Positions 6,119-13,085 of a DNA stretch of 13,223 nt are shown here, piece after piece; within the stretch, counting starts at the first letter, position 1; every line of letters begins with the position of its first letter. Made by a program: the position numbers and the translations under genes. This stretch comes from a bacterium (GTDB lineage Bacteria; 4484-113; JAGGVC01). Below the pieces are notes generated by a model. That model searched no databases. It saw only the letters and a list, made by a program, of their open reading frames with translations, and was not told the origin of the DNA. The stretch covers positions 1 to 13,223 of the forward strand of contig JABRWB010000010.1 in the NCBI GenBank assembly GCA_039961635.1. The letters run 5' to 3'.

Positions 6119-7126
6119 TTGGTCGCGGTAAAGGACTTAACCGGAAAGCAGAAGATTGCCATTCTCCTCATCACCTTGGGGGAGGAAGCCGCGAGCACAA
6201 TCCTCAATTCTCTTTCGCAGGAGGAAGTCGAAGACATTACGCTTGAGCTGGCGAGCATGAAAAGCGTGCCTCCGGAGTTGCAGGATCCGGTACTGGAGGA
6301 GTTTTACGAAATGCTGCTCGCGCAGAGTTACATAAGCCAGGGCGGGGTGGGTTATGCAAAGGGAGTGCTGGATAGGGCGCTTGGCTCGGATCGGGCGAAC
6401 GAGATCTTGACCAAGCTTTCCGGAATTATCCGTTCCACGCCGTTCGATTTCCTGCGCAAAACCGATCCTGTGCAGATACTGTCTTCCATTCAGTCCGAGC
6501 ACCCGCAGACGATTGCGCTGATTCTCGTTTATCTGCCTCCGGAGGAATCCGCTCAGGTCATGGCCGGGCTTCCGCCCGAAATTCAAATCGACGTCGCGAA
6601 GCGGATCGCAATGATGGATCGAACCAGCCCGGAAATGGTGCGGGAAGTCGAACGAGTGATCGAGCAGAAGCTTTCGACCGTTCTTTCAACCGAGTTCGCC
6701 AAGGTAGGCGGGCTGGAATCGCTTGTGCAGCTTCTTAATCGGGTGGATCGCGCAACCGAAAAAGCCATACTTGAGAACCTGGACGAAACCGACCCGGAGC
6801 TTGCCGAGGAAATAAAGAAGAAGATGTTCGTATTCGAAGACATCAAAATGCTCGACGACAGGGCGATCCAGCAGATTTTGCGCGAGGTTGAAACCAAGGA
6901 CCTGTCGCTTGCATTGAAAAACGCGACCGACGAAGTAAAGGACAAGATTTTCAAGAACATGTCACAGCGTGCGGCCGCGACCCTTCAGGAGGAAATGGAG
7001 TACATGGGCCCGGTGAGGCTGCGTGATGTGGAGGACGCACAGCAGAGAATCGTCAACGTGGTGCGTCATCTTGAGGAAAGTGGTGCTATAATCGTGGTCC
7101 GCGGCGGCGAGGACCAGTTCGTCTAA
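6119..7126 (+). CDS. fliG: Flagellar motor switch protein FliG
   Basis: FliG sits on the cytoplasmic face of the MS ring, takes torque from the stator and helps reverse rotation. At 335 residues it is full length. The N-terminal FliF-binding domain (LTGKQKIAILLITLGEEAAS), the middle domain with the conserved EHPQ (127-130) in SEHPQTIALILVYLP, and the C-terminal torque domain are all present. Around residues 267-302 the charged residues (KNMSQRAAATLQEEMEYMGP, then VRLRDVE) match the layout of the known torque helix, with the basic and paired acidic residues kept. The start is TTG with GAGGA five bases upstream, and no ATG or GTG competes. It is 113 bases after fliF; that gap holds a TATATT (6062-6067) without a good -35 box and a 12-base GC palindrome (6085-6096), so a separate promoter is possible but unproven. 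Confidence 0.97.
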   Translation: MVAVKDLTGKQKIAILLITLGEEAASTILNSLSQEEVEDITLELASMKSVPPELQDPVLEEFYEMLLAQSYISQGGVGYAKGVLDRALGSDRANEILTKLSGIIRSTPFDFLRKTDPVQILSSIQSEHPQTIALILVYLPPEESAQVMAGLPPEIQIDVAKRIAMMDRTSPEMVREVERVIEQKLSTVLSTEFAKVGGLESLVQLLNRVDRATEKAILENLDETDPELAEEIKKKMFVFEDIKMLDDRAIQQILREVETKDLSLALKNATDEVKDKIFKNMSQRAAATLQEEMEYMGPVRLRDVEDAQQRIVNVVRHLEESGAIIVVRGGEDQFV

Positions 7127-7127
7127 A

Positions 7128-7143
7128 CGGCAAGGGGTTGCCG
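7128..7143 (+). other. Hairpin directly after the fliG stop
   Basis: CGGCAA-GGGG-TTGCCG is a perfect 6-bp stem with a 4-base loop, starting one base after the fliG stop codon. No U-run follows, so it is not a canonical terminator. It may be a processing or stabilising element between fliG and fliH. Confidence 0.35.
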
Positions 7144-7220
7144 GATTAGCATTCGCATCCGCAATTAGGTTTGGGGTAAAAACCGCGGGCGTCGGCCCGG
7201 CGGCTCTAGCGGAGATTCGA

Positions 7221-8105
7221 TTGAAGCGCGGTTACTTCAAGGGGGATGCCGTGGTGGCGGGCGCGCCGAGAAGGCTTGCCTGCGGTACCGGCGTTCCTCC
7301 GTCAAACCATCCGCTGGACCAGCTTCTGGAAAAGGACGACGTATTGCGCCGCTACAGTGAAGAGGCGCTTCGAAACATCGTCGAGCGTTGCATCCAAAAG
7401 GCAGAAAGCCTTGTTTCCAATGCCCGCTCCGAGTCCGAGATGATAATCGCCGCGGCCAAGCGCACAGCGGACGAGATTGTCTCCCAAGCCAAGGCAGAGG
7501 CAGGCGCGATAAGGGCGAAAATGGCCGCGGAGGCCAAGACAATTGCGGAATCGGAGGCCGAGTCAGTTCGCGCATCAGTGCGCGACGAGATTGTTCATAA
7601 GTATATGGCCGGGCTTGCATCGTTGAATCGCGCTTCCGATGCGGTAGAGGAATTCAGGGACTCTCACTTGAAGCGCCTAGAATCGGTGCTTGCAAATGCA
7701 ATCGGCTCTATATGCCGGTCGCTTCTTCAAAGGGAGCTTACTTGCGAGCCGTCGATCGTCGCCAAGCTTGTGAGTCACAGCCTTAGGTATTTCGATTCGG
7801 GAGCAAGGCTCGTTGTGAAAGTAAACCCATTGCAGTACGAAGTTATAACACGAGATCCCATGTTCGAGGGGGCGATCCGCGAACTCGGATTGGGAAGCGG
7901 ACAGCTTGAGTTTGCGCCGGATTCATCCATCGGCTCCGGCGGCGTTATCGTGACCGACCGCCACGTGTGTGTCGACTTGACCTTCGATCGGATGATCGCG
8001 GAATATCTGGACGAAATCACTACCGAAATGAACCGGCTCGATAATTGCGCCGCCGGAGAGGATTCTGCGGAGAACAAATCATCATTTTTTGAGAGCGGGG
8101 CGTGA
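7221..8105 (+). CDS. fliH: Flagellar assembly protein FliH (export ATPase regulator)
   Basis: FliH binds and restrains the export ATPase FliI and links it to the C-ring. The 294-residue protein has the usual order. A short N-terminal segment is followed by a long Ala/Glu/Lys coiled coil (about 45-135, ending near SVRDEIVHKYMAGL) and a C-terminal half ending in LEFAPDSSIGSGGVIVTDRH and VDLTFDRMIAEYLDEI, typical of FliH/SctL/V-ATPase E-subunit proteins. It is somewhat longer than E. coli FliH. TTG 7221 is chosen because GGAG at 7211-7214 is six bases before it. GTG 7251 or 7254 behind AAGGGGG is an alternative that would trim 10-11 residues. The final codons overlap the fliI start by four bases, which indicates translational coupling. 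Confidence 0.9.
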   Translation: MKRGYFKGDAVVAGAPRRLACGTGVPPSNHPLDQLLEKDDVLRRYSEEALRNIVERCIQKAESLVSNARSESEMIIAAAKRTADEIVSQAKAEAGAIRAKMAAEAKTIAESEAESVRASVRDEIVHKYMAGLASLNRASDAVEEFRDSHLKRLESVLANAIGSICRSLLQRELTCEPSIVAKLVSHSLRYFDSGARLVVKVNPLQYEVITRDPMFEGAIRELGLGSGQLEFAPDSSIGSGGVIVTDRHVCVDLTFDRMIAEYLDEITTEMNRLDNCAAGEDSAENKSSFFESGA

Positions 8106-9430
8106 GCGGACTTGCGAAAGCCCTTAAGTCGATAAGTTTCGCCGCCGAACCGGTGGTTACGGGGCGGGTCACCGACGTCGGCCCGCTCATAATCCAGGCA
8201 AAAATGCCGCGCGTTTTTGTAGGCGAGCTTTGCCATATTCAAACCGACTATCCTCATTCGAACAGCATACCTTGCGAAGTGGTCGGCATCCGAGACGGCG
8301 CTTGCTTGCTTATGCCGTTTCCCAATATTGAAAGCTTGTCCGTGGGCTCTCGCGTCGTTCCCACAGGTCACAGATTTCGAGTGCTTTGCGGCGAAGGATT
8401 GCTGGGGCGAGTTTTGGGCGGAATGGGTCAGCCGATTGACGGCAAGGGTGCGCTTATTGATTGCAGCGAATGGCGCGATGTCGCTCAGGATCCGCCGCGG
8501 CCGCTGGAGCGTCCTTTGATTCGGGAAGTCGTTTACAGCGGCGTAAAAGTGATTGACAGCATGCTCACTTGGGGCAAGGGCCAGAGACTTGGTATTTTCA
8601 GCGGCAGCGGGGTCGGGAAAAGCACGCTATTCGGAATGATAGCCCGTAATTCAAGCGCTGATGTAAACGTCGTGGGATTAATCGGGGAACGGGGTCGAGA
8701 GGTGCGGGAGTTTATCGAAGGCTCGCTTGGCGAAGAAGGTTTGAAGCGAAGCATTGTCGTTTCGGTGACCAGCGACGAATCCCCGATTATGCGTGTCAAA
8801 GGCGCGCTTGTTGTGCATACCATCGCGGAATATTTCCGCGACAAGGGCAAGGACGTGCTGTTGCTTTTGGATTCGCTTACGCGCTATACGTACGCGCTAA
8901 GGGAAGTCGGACTATCCATGGGGGAGCCTCCGACCACCCGCGGATATACGCCTTCGGTTTACGCCAAAATCCCTCAATTGTGCGAGCGCTGCGGCAAAAC
9001 GGACAAAGGAAGCATAACGGGGCTTTATACGGTGCTCGTTGAAGGCGACGATGTCAACGAGCCGGTGGGCGACATAGCCAAAAGCGTTTTGGACGGCCAT
9101 ATCACTTTGTCGCGGAAGCTTGCCGAGCGTAACCAGTATCCGCCCGTGGACGTGCTTTCCAGCATCAGCCGCGTGATGGTGGAAATCGTAAAGGCGGAGC
9201 AATTGGAGACTGCCGCCTGGGCGCGCGAAATTCTTTCGACGTACCGGGACTCGGAGGATTTGATAAACATCGGCGCGTATGTACGCGGCACCAATCCGAA
9301 AATAGACTTTGCCGTGGACAATATCGACAAGCTGATAGCGTTTTTCAAGCAAGGAATAGACGAGCGCCAAAACTACGATATGGCGTTGTCGGATTTCCTG
9401 GCGTTGAGGACTCCTCGCGCTTCGGCATAG
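8102..9430 (+). CDS. fliI: Flagellum-specific export ATPase FliI
   Basis: FliI is the hexameric ATPase that energises or prepares substrates for the flagellar type III export gate. The 442-residue length is typical. The Walker A motif SGSGVGKST is at 167-175, and the following GLIGERGREVREFIEG is a hallmark of the FliI/SctN family. The Walker B strand DVLLLLDSLTR is at 251-261, and GEPPTTRGYTPSVYAKIPQL and DGHITLSRKLAERNQYPPVDVL follow. The family's usual Leu/Ala-rich stretch near 294 reads LCERCGKTD, with two cysteines four positions apart in a C-x2-C arrangement; this is unusual but unlikely to affect catalysis. The GTG start overlaps the fliH stop. The gene is followed by a 142-base gap before fliJ. 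Confidence 0.97.
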   Translation: MSGLAKALKSISFAAEPVVTGRVTDVGPLIIQAKMPRVFVGELCHIQTDYPHSNSIPCEVVGIRDGACLLMPFPNIESLSVGSRVVPTGHRFRVLCGEGLLGRVLGGMGQPIDGKGALIDCSEWRDVAQDPPRPLERPLIREVVYSGVKVIDSMLTWGKGQRLGIFSGSGVGKSTLFGMIARNSSADVNVVGLIGERGREVREFIEGSLGEEGLKRSIVVSVTSDESPIMRVKGALVVHTIAEYFRDKGKDVLLLLDSLTRYTYALREVGLSMGEPPTTRGYTPSVYAKIPQLCERCGKTDKGSITGLYTVLVEGDDVNEPVGDIAKSVLDGHITLSRKLAERNQYPPVDVLSSISRVMVEIVKAEQLETAAWAREILSTYRDSEDLINIGAYVRGTNPKIDFAVDNIDKLIAFFKQGIDERQNYDMALSDFLALRTPRASA

Positions 9431-9481
9431 TGAGCCAAATTCAGTAGCGCGTCGGGCCGGCATCCGCCTGCCGAAGGCTGT

Positions 9482-9516
9482 ACGCGACCCAGGCCGCGGA
9501 GACGCGCCAGGCCGCG
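9482..9516. repeat. Short imperfect direct repeat between fliI and fliJ
   Basis: ACGCG-AC-CCAGGCCGCG (9482-9498) is repeated as ACGCG-CCAGGCCGCG (9502-9516), differing by two extra bases in the first copy. It lies in the 142-base gap after fliI, which also has a weak 5-bp hairpin near 9455-9470. No function is evident. Confidence 0.4.
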
Positions 9517-9572
9517 CCGCAATGAAAGCTGGTAAAATCACCGTTGCCGGCATTACGCTTAGGCTGCCAGCT

Positions 9573-10037
9573 ATGCGCAAATTCGAGTTCAAGCTTTCCA
9601 AAGTTGAGCGCGTCAGGGAAATCGAGATGGATCTCTCGGCGCGGGAGCACGCGCTAAAGAAGCAGTTCCGGCTTGGGAAGGAACGCGAATTGGCCGACAG
9701 GCGGGAGGATCTTGACCGTATTTATCGTTCGGCCAGGTTCTTTGAGGGCGAAAGGCTGTCGATTACCGATCTCGAGAATCTGGATATGAACGCGCACTCG
9801 ACACGGCGCAAAATAGGCTTGGCCAAAGTCGAATTAAGTGCCGCTGTTAAGATTGAAGAATCCGCCAGGCTGGATCTGCTTGAAAAAGTCAAGCGCAAAA
9901 AGGTTGTTGCCGTTTTCAGGGAAAGGAAGCATGCCGAGTATTTGAAGGAACAGGAGCGGGCGATTCAAAAAGAGCTGGATGATTCTGCGTTGCAAAAGTA
10001 TGCCCGCAAAGGAGCTGAAAATCGGAATGAGATGTGA
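9573..10037 (+). CDS. fliJ: Flagellar export protein FliJ
   Basis: FliJ is the small coiled-coil stalk of the export ATPase, comparable to the gamma subunit of F1, and it also escorts export chaperones. The 154-residue protein is nearly all charged helix, beginning MRKFEFKLSKVERVREIEMD, which matches the family's usual opening, and ending in a Lys/Glu-rich helix. The ATG at 9573 is chosen for that opening. An in-frame ATG at 9522 would add 17 residues that do not look like FliJ. Sequence conservation in this family is low, so position behind fliI and the coiled-coil character carry much of the call. There is no clear ribosome binding site; TAGGCT stands seven bases before the ATG. The last codons overlap the next gene by 11 bases. 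Confidence 0.85.
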   Translation: MRKFEFKLSKVERVREIEMDLSAREHALKKQFRLGKERELADRREDLDRIYRSARFFEGERLSITDLENLDMNAHSTRRKIGLAKVELSAAVKIEESARLDLLEKVKRKKVVAVFRERKHAEYLKEQERAIQKELDDSALQKYARKGAENRNEM

Positions 10038-11148
10038 AAACCGCCGGGCGAGTAGGCCTATCCTTGGCATGATTGTAATAGTTTGCCTGTTGATAGCCGC
10101 TCAAACCGCTTTTTCCCAAGGGCCGCTGGGGCCGATGCCCCCCGAAAGCATCGAGGATCTTCAAAAGATCGAGCCGGGAGACAAGGGGCCGATACCCAAC
10201 GACGAGTTTCGGGCGCTCGCGCAGGCGCAGATAACAGCGATAGCCTATATGTGCGATCTATACCATCTTGACAAAGGAACGTACCCAGTCGATCTTTACG
10301 CGCTTCAGGCAAGCCCGTATTGGCTTGCCGACATGAACAACTTGTTGACGGGACAGCCCTTGGATCAAGTGGCTTATACACCGGGGCCGAGCGATTTCAT
10401 TCCTGATCAATACGCGAAGTTCATGGCCGAACAATTAAAATCAGAAGGTCCGCCGGTTGGGGGGGAATTGGGCAATCCCGAACAGGGCGAGCAGCCATCC
10501 GGCGCTGAAGGCGAGGGCGGGGAATCATCCCAACAAAATTCACCGCGCCAGCAGCAGCAGCAGCAGCAGCGGCGGATAACATTTGATCCTCCCCAACTGG
10601 ATCCGATTGCCATTGGTTGTATGGAGCCGGGCAATGTTTTGTTCTATTCCCAAAAGGGAGCTTCGCTGCAGCTGATAATCTGGATGAACGACACGGTTTT
10701 TTACGACCATTATCAGACCGGCCCGTACTCGCTTGCATCCGCCCGCTTTGCCCTGGTGCGCAAAATCAAACCGAGCGACGAAATGATAATGAGAACCGCC
10801 GTTCTTTTGGAAGAGGTATTGCCGCGTTCCTATGGGCTTTGGCAGTTCATGGCCGATTTGGAGCCGTTGTTGCCCAAGGATTTGGCCAGTCTGTCCTGGG
10901 ACAAACGATTGGAAATCTTCGAGAAGCTCCAAATATTTCCGAGAAATCCAATCAGCAAAAAACGGCTTGAAATGAGCGCGGATTTCCAGCCCGGCGCGGT
11001 TGCGGATTTGGGCAATGGCGCGATTCCGCCTGTTTATTTTTTGGAAGACGGAAGGATGCGAACGCTCCGGGAGATGACCGACAAGGTATACCTCGGCGAG
11101 CATCAACAGGAGATTATCGCCAGGGAGCGGAAGTTCCTGCACAGGTGA
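10027..11148 (+). CDS. Unrecognised exported protein with pseudopilin-like segment and polyglutamine run
   Basis: The 373-residue protein starts with a signal peptide or anchor (basic MRCENRRASR, hydrophobic MIVIVCLLIAAQTAFS to about residue 30). Residues 60-120 (AQAQITAIAYMCDLYHLDKG, TYPVDLYAL, SPYWLADMNNLLTGQP) resemble the globular part of GspG-type pseudopilins, which carry a D-x-G-x-YP motif, but the cleavable pilin N-terminus is absent. A Pro/Gly/Gln-rich linker at 140-185 includes seven glutamines. Residues 200-230 (PGNVLFYSQKGASLQLIIWM) may be a second, similar unit. The remainder is not recognised. ATG 10027 overlaps fliJ and has GGAG 12 bases upstream, a long spacing. Coupling to fliJ suggests co-expression with the flagellar genes, in the place where fliK often sits, but nothing in the sequence resembles FliK. 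Confidence 0.75.
   Translation: MRCENRRASRPILGMIVIVCLLIAAQTAFSQGPLGPMPPESIEDLQKIEPGDKGPIPNDEFRALAQAQITAIAYMCDLYHLDKGTYPVDLYALQASPYWLADMNNLLTGQPLDQVAYTPGPSDFIPDQYAKFMAEQLKSEGPPVGGELGNPEQGEQPSGAEGEGGESSQQNSPRQQQQQQQRRITFDPPQLDPIAIGCMEPGNVLFYSQKGASLQLIIWMNDTVFYDHYQTGPYSLASARFALVRKIKPSDEMIMRTAVLLEEVLPRSYGLWQFMADLEPLLPKDLASLSWDKRLEIFEKLQIFPRNPISKKRLEMSADFQPGAVADLGNGAIPPVYFLEDGRMRTLREMTDKVYLGEHQQEIIARERKFLHR
10549..10569 (+). repeat. CAG triplet tract (7 copies)
   Basis: Seven perfect CAG codons in a row encode a polyglutamine run in the linker of the exported protein. A triplet tract of this kind can gain or lose units without shifting frame. Confidence 0.95.
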
Positions 11149-11555
11149 GCGCGGAAAGGCTAATCCTGGACCATGAGCTTTGCGCCGAGTGCGGGTTGTG
11201 CTGTTTGCCGTGGCAGCACAAACATGGGGCACCGAAGTTTTATCCTTGCGCGCACTTGACGCCTGACGGATGCGAGCTTTCGGCGGACGACCGTCCGGGC
11301 GCGTGCCGTGAATTCGCATGCAAAAGGCTCATCGCGGCGGTTGACGGCAAGCCGTTCGCGCCCGCTATGGGACGCGACGAGGAATGGCTTCTTGGTATGT
11401 TCGAAATTTATCTGGGTGCGGGAGCCGCCGAGCTGCCGGAGTGGTACCGTCCGATTTGGGAGCGCAATTTGGAGCGGCGTGCGAACAGGCGTGCGGCGCG
11501 GCCGTCCGACAACTGTTCCGAGCCGTCCGATTTTGGCGGCGTGGATATTGTGTAG
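11145..11555 (+). CDS. YkgJ-type cysteine-cluster protein (putative metal-binding)
   Basis: The 136-residue protein has the cysteine layout of the YkgJ/CxxCxxCC family: CAECGLCC (Cys13, 16, 19, 20), then YPCAHL, GCELSADDRPGACREFAC, in the order C..L...G.C......RP..CR.F.C. The family is proposed to chelate zinc or an iron-sulfur cluster; its reaction is not established, and some members act on flagellar or other proteins as lysine methylation partners. The C-terminal third is charged and Arg-rich and unremarkable. GTG 11145 overlaps the stop of the preceding gene by four bases (GTGA), indicating translational coupling, so it is probably part of the same operon. It is cytoplasmic, with no signal peptide. 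Confidence 0.88.
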   Translation: MSAERLILDHELCAECGLCCLPWQHKHGAPKFYPCAHLTPDGCELSADDRPGACREFACKRLIAAVDGKPFAPAMGRDEEWLLGMFEIYLGAGAAELPEWYRPIWERNLERRANRRAARPSDNCSEPSDFGGVDIV

Positions 11556-11561
11556 TATTAT
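11533..11561 (+). promoter_or_regulatory. Probable leaderless promoter of the spoIID-like gene
   Basis: TTGGCG (11533-11538), a 17-base spacer and TATTAT (11556-11561) form a fair sigma-70-type promoter. TATTAT is followed by exactly seven bases and GTG 11569, with no ribosome binding site between. The promoter lies across the end of the YkgJ-type gene. Confidence 0.55.
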
Positions 11562-11568
11562 TCCAAAC

Positions 11569-12891
11569 GTGTTTTTTGCAGTCAGAAACGCTGTTTTGTT
11601 TGCCGCAGCCGCTTTGGCCGCGTTCGCTTTTTGCTCATGCGAAGGCGACGCAGGTTACGCCGCAGCCAAACCCGCATTCGCCAATCCTGCCGCGCGGCCA
11701 ATCCGCGTTTTGCTTTCGGAGGGCAAATCAGCCGAAGTTTCTTCCCAAAGCGGAGCGAACGTTTCAAGCTCGTCAGGCGCCGAGGTTTCGCGCGGCGTTT
11801 CCGGCACGCTTAAATTCGAAGCCTCATCCGGCAAAGTAAAATACAAGGGAGGATTATCGGACGAGTTTACGGTTGTTCCTGCAGGTGGCGGATTTCTGGT
11901 TTGGAACGGTTCGCCATACCGTGGGATGATTCGGGTCAAATCCGGCGGGAAGGGCGTTATGGTCATCAACGTTCTCGATGTGGATGAGTATCTTCGCGGG
12001 GTTGTGCCCGCGGAGGTTCCGTATACATGGCCAATGGAATCAATAAAAGCCCAGGCGGTGGCGGCGCGGACTTACGCGGTCAGCCGTATGATTGCAAAGG
12101 AAACGAATTCGTGGGACGTGGTGGCGACCACCGCAGACCAAGTTTACAACGGAGTCAAGGCGGAGCATCCTGAAACCGACGCGGCGGTTGCCCAAACCGC
12201 GGGCGAGATTGCCATCTACGAAGGCAAGCCGATTATCGCGTATTATCACGCTGATTCCGGCGGATTCACGAAGCAGGGCAGCGCGCCTTATTTGAAGCCG
12301 GTTCCCAGCCCTGCGCCGAACTCGCCCTATTCGACCTGGGAAGTTTCATGGACGCCGGACGAATTAAGAGCCGTTTTGGATGCGGCAAAACTGCCCGGCG
12401 GCGAAATTCTCGGCATCGACGCACCTGTGGATGAGACAGGGCGATGCGTTGGCGTGACCATTACAACGAGCAAGGCGAGCTTCGGAATGACCGCGCACGA
12501 GTTTCGCAAGATTGCAGGCATTTCGACGGTGAAAAGCACTATGTTCGATTTGAAATTCGAGGGGGGAATCGCCTGGGACAAGGAAACTCCTTTTGCGGGA
12601 CATCAAAAACTTTCGCTGCAAGGAAAATTTAAATCGGGCGAACGGAAAGTAAGGGAAACTTACGTTTCGGGTAAATCAACGATAAAACCCGCTCCAAAGC
12701 AGATGACCGCGCTCGGTCAGCGGTTCAAGCCGGCAAGAATTGTTCTTCGCGGCAGCGGGTACGGTCATGGAACCGGCATGTCGCAATGGGGCGCAATGTA
12801 TATGGCCAGCCAGGGAAAAAACTACCTGGACATCCTCCTCCATTATTACACGGGCGTATCCATCGTGAAGATGGAAGATGTGATGGAGTAG
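11569..12891 (+). CDS. SpoIID/LytB-domain protein (peptidoglycan lytic transglycosylase-type)
   Basis: The 440-residue exported protein starts with a signal peptide (MFFAVRNAVLFAAAALAAFAFC; CSC near 22-24 could be a weak lipobox). A low-complexity Ser-rich segment (50-80) leads to the SpoIID domain. It contains VLDVDEYLRGVVPAEVP with the catalytic Glu149, then ESIKAQAVAARTYAVSR, HADSGGFT, and near the end GYGHGTGMSQWGA (398-410) and YLDILLHYYTGV. B. subtilis SpoIID cleaves denuded glycan strands during engulfment; LytB-type relatives in other bacteria enhance amidases or trim the wall. Here it may act on the cell wall, perhaps making space for the flagellar rod, which is inference. GTG 11569 is chosen for the signal peptide and the -10 box; longer frames upstream overlap the YkgJ-type gene. 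It begins 13 bases after that gene stops. Confidence 0.93.
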   Translation: MFFAVRNAVLFAAAALAAFAFCSCEGDAGYAAAKPAFANPAARPIRVLLSEGKSAEVSSQSGANVSSSSGAEVSRGVSGTLKFEASSGKVKYKGGLSDEFTVVPAGGGFLVWNGSPYRGMIRVKSGGKGVMVINVLDVDEYLRGVVPAEVPYTWPMESIKAQAVAARTYAVSRMIAKETNSWDVVATTADQVYNGVKAEHPETDAAVAQTAGEIAIYEGKPIIAYYHADSGGFTKQGSAPYLKPVPSPAPNSPYSTWEVSWTPDELRAVLDAAKLPGGEILGIDAPVDETGRCVGVTITTSKASFGMTAHEFRKIAGISTVKSTMFDLKFEGGIAWDKETPFAGHQKLSLQGKFKSGERKVRETYVSGKSTIKPAPKQMTALGQRFKPARIVLRGSGYGHGTGMSQWGAMYMASQGKNYLDILLHYYTGVSIVKMEDVME

Positions 12892-12934
12892 AGGGTCAAT
12901 CCGCTTCGTTTTCGGCCGATAATCGAATTGACGC

Positions 12935-12954
12935 CCGGCGCGTTTTCGCGCCGG
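12935..12954. terminator. Perfect GC hairpin between convergent spoIID-like gene and tRNA-Thr
   Basis: CCGGCGCG-TTTT-CGCGCCGG is a perfect 8-bp stem with a TTTT loop. It lies 43 bases after the spoIID-like stop and 18 bases beyond the 3' end of the tRNA gene. No U-run follows on either strand, so a bidirectional terminator is a weak guess from position and stability only. Confidence 0.4.
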
Positions 12955-12972
12955 CGGAGGCGGCGGGGCAAG

Positions 12973-13044
12973 AGCCGACGATCGGATTTGAACCGATGAC
13001 CTGCTGATTACGAATCAGCTGCTCTGCCGCTGAGCTACGTCGGC
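12973..13044 (-). tRNA. tRNA-Thr (anticodon CGU)
   Basis: The minus strand reads a complete 72-base cloverleaf. It has a 7-bp acceptor stem (GCCGACG/CGTCGGC), a D stem GCTC/GAGC, an anticodon stem GCTGA/TCAGC with loop TTCGTAA (anticodon CGT), a 5-base variable loop, and a T stem ATCGG/CCGAT with loop TTCAAAT. The discriminator base is T and CCA is not encoded. It decodes ACG. It is convergent with the spoIID-like gene and divergent from the gene at 13057. Confidence 0.97.
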
Positions 13045-13056
13045 GCGAGGAGCAGA

Positions 13057-13085
13057 ATGGTATTGAATTCGGCCTTGGGTGTCAA
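13057..13085 (-). promoter_or_regulatory. Promoter of tRNA-Thr
   Basis: On the minus strand a perfect TTGACA (13085-13080), a 17-base spacer and TACCAT (13062-13057) form a strong sigma-70-type promoter. Transcription would start about 6 bases before the mature tRNA 5' end. The -10 hexamer overlaps the ATG of the rightward gene. Confidence 0.8.

Noticed and set aside
9522-9572. ATG 9522 as the fliJ start
   Set aside because: It adds 17 residues not resembling FliJ and has no ribosome binding site; the family opening begins at 9573.
11308-11568. Upstream extension of the spoIID-like frame into the YkgJ-type gene
   Set aside because: The extension gives an Arg-rich non-conserved segment in front of a clean signal peptide and overlaps a conserved gene in another frame.
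12896-12972. A further gene or CRISPR-type repeat between the spoIID-like gene and tRNA-Thr
   Set aside because: The stretch is only about 80 bases, with one hairpin and no repeated unit or start codon with a ribosome binding site.
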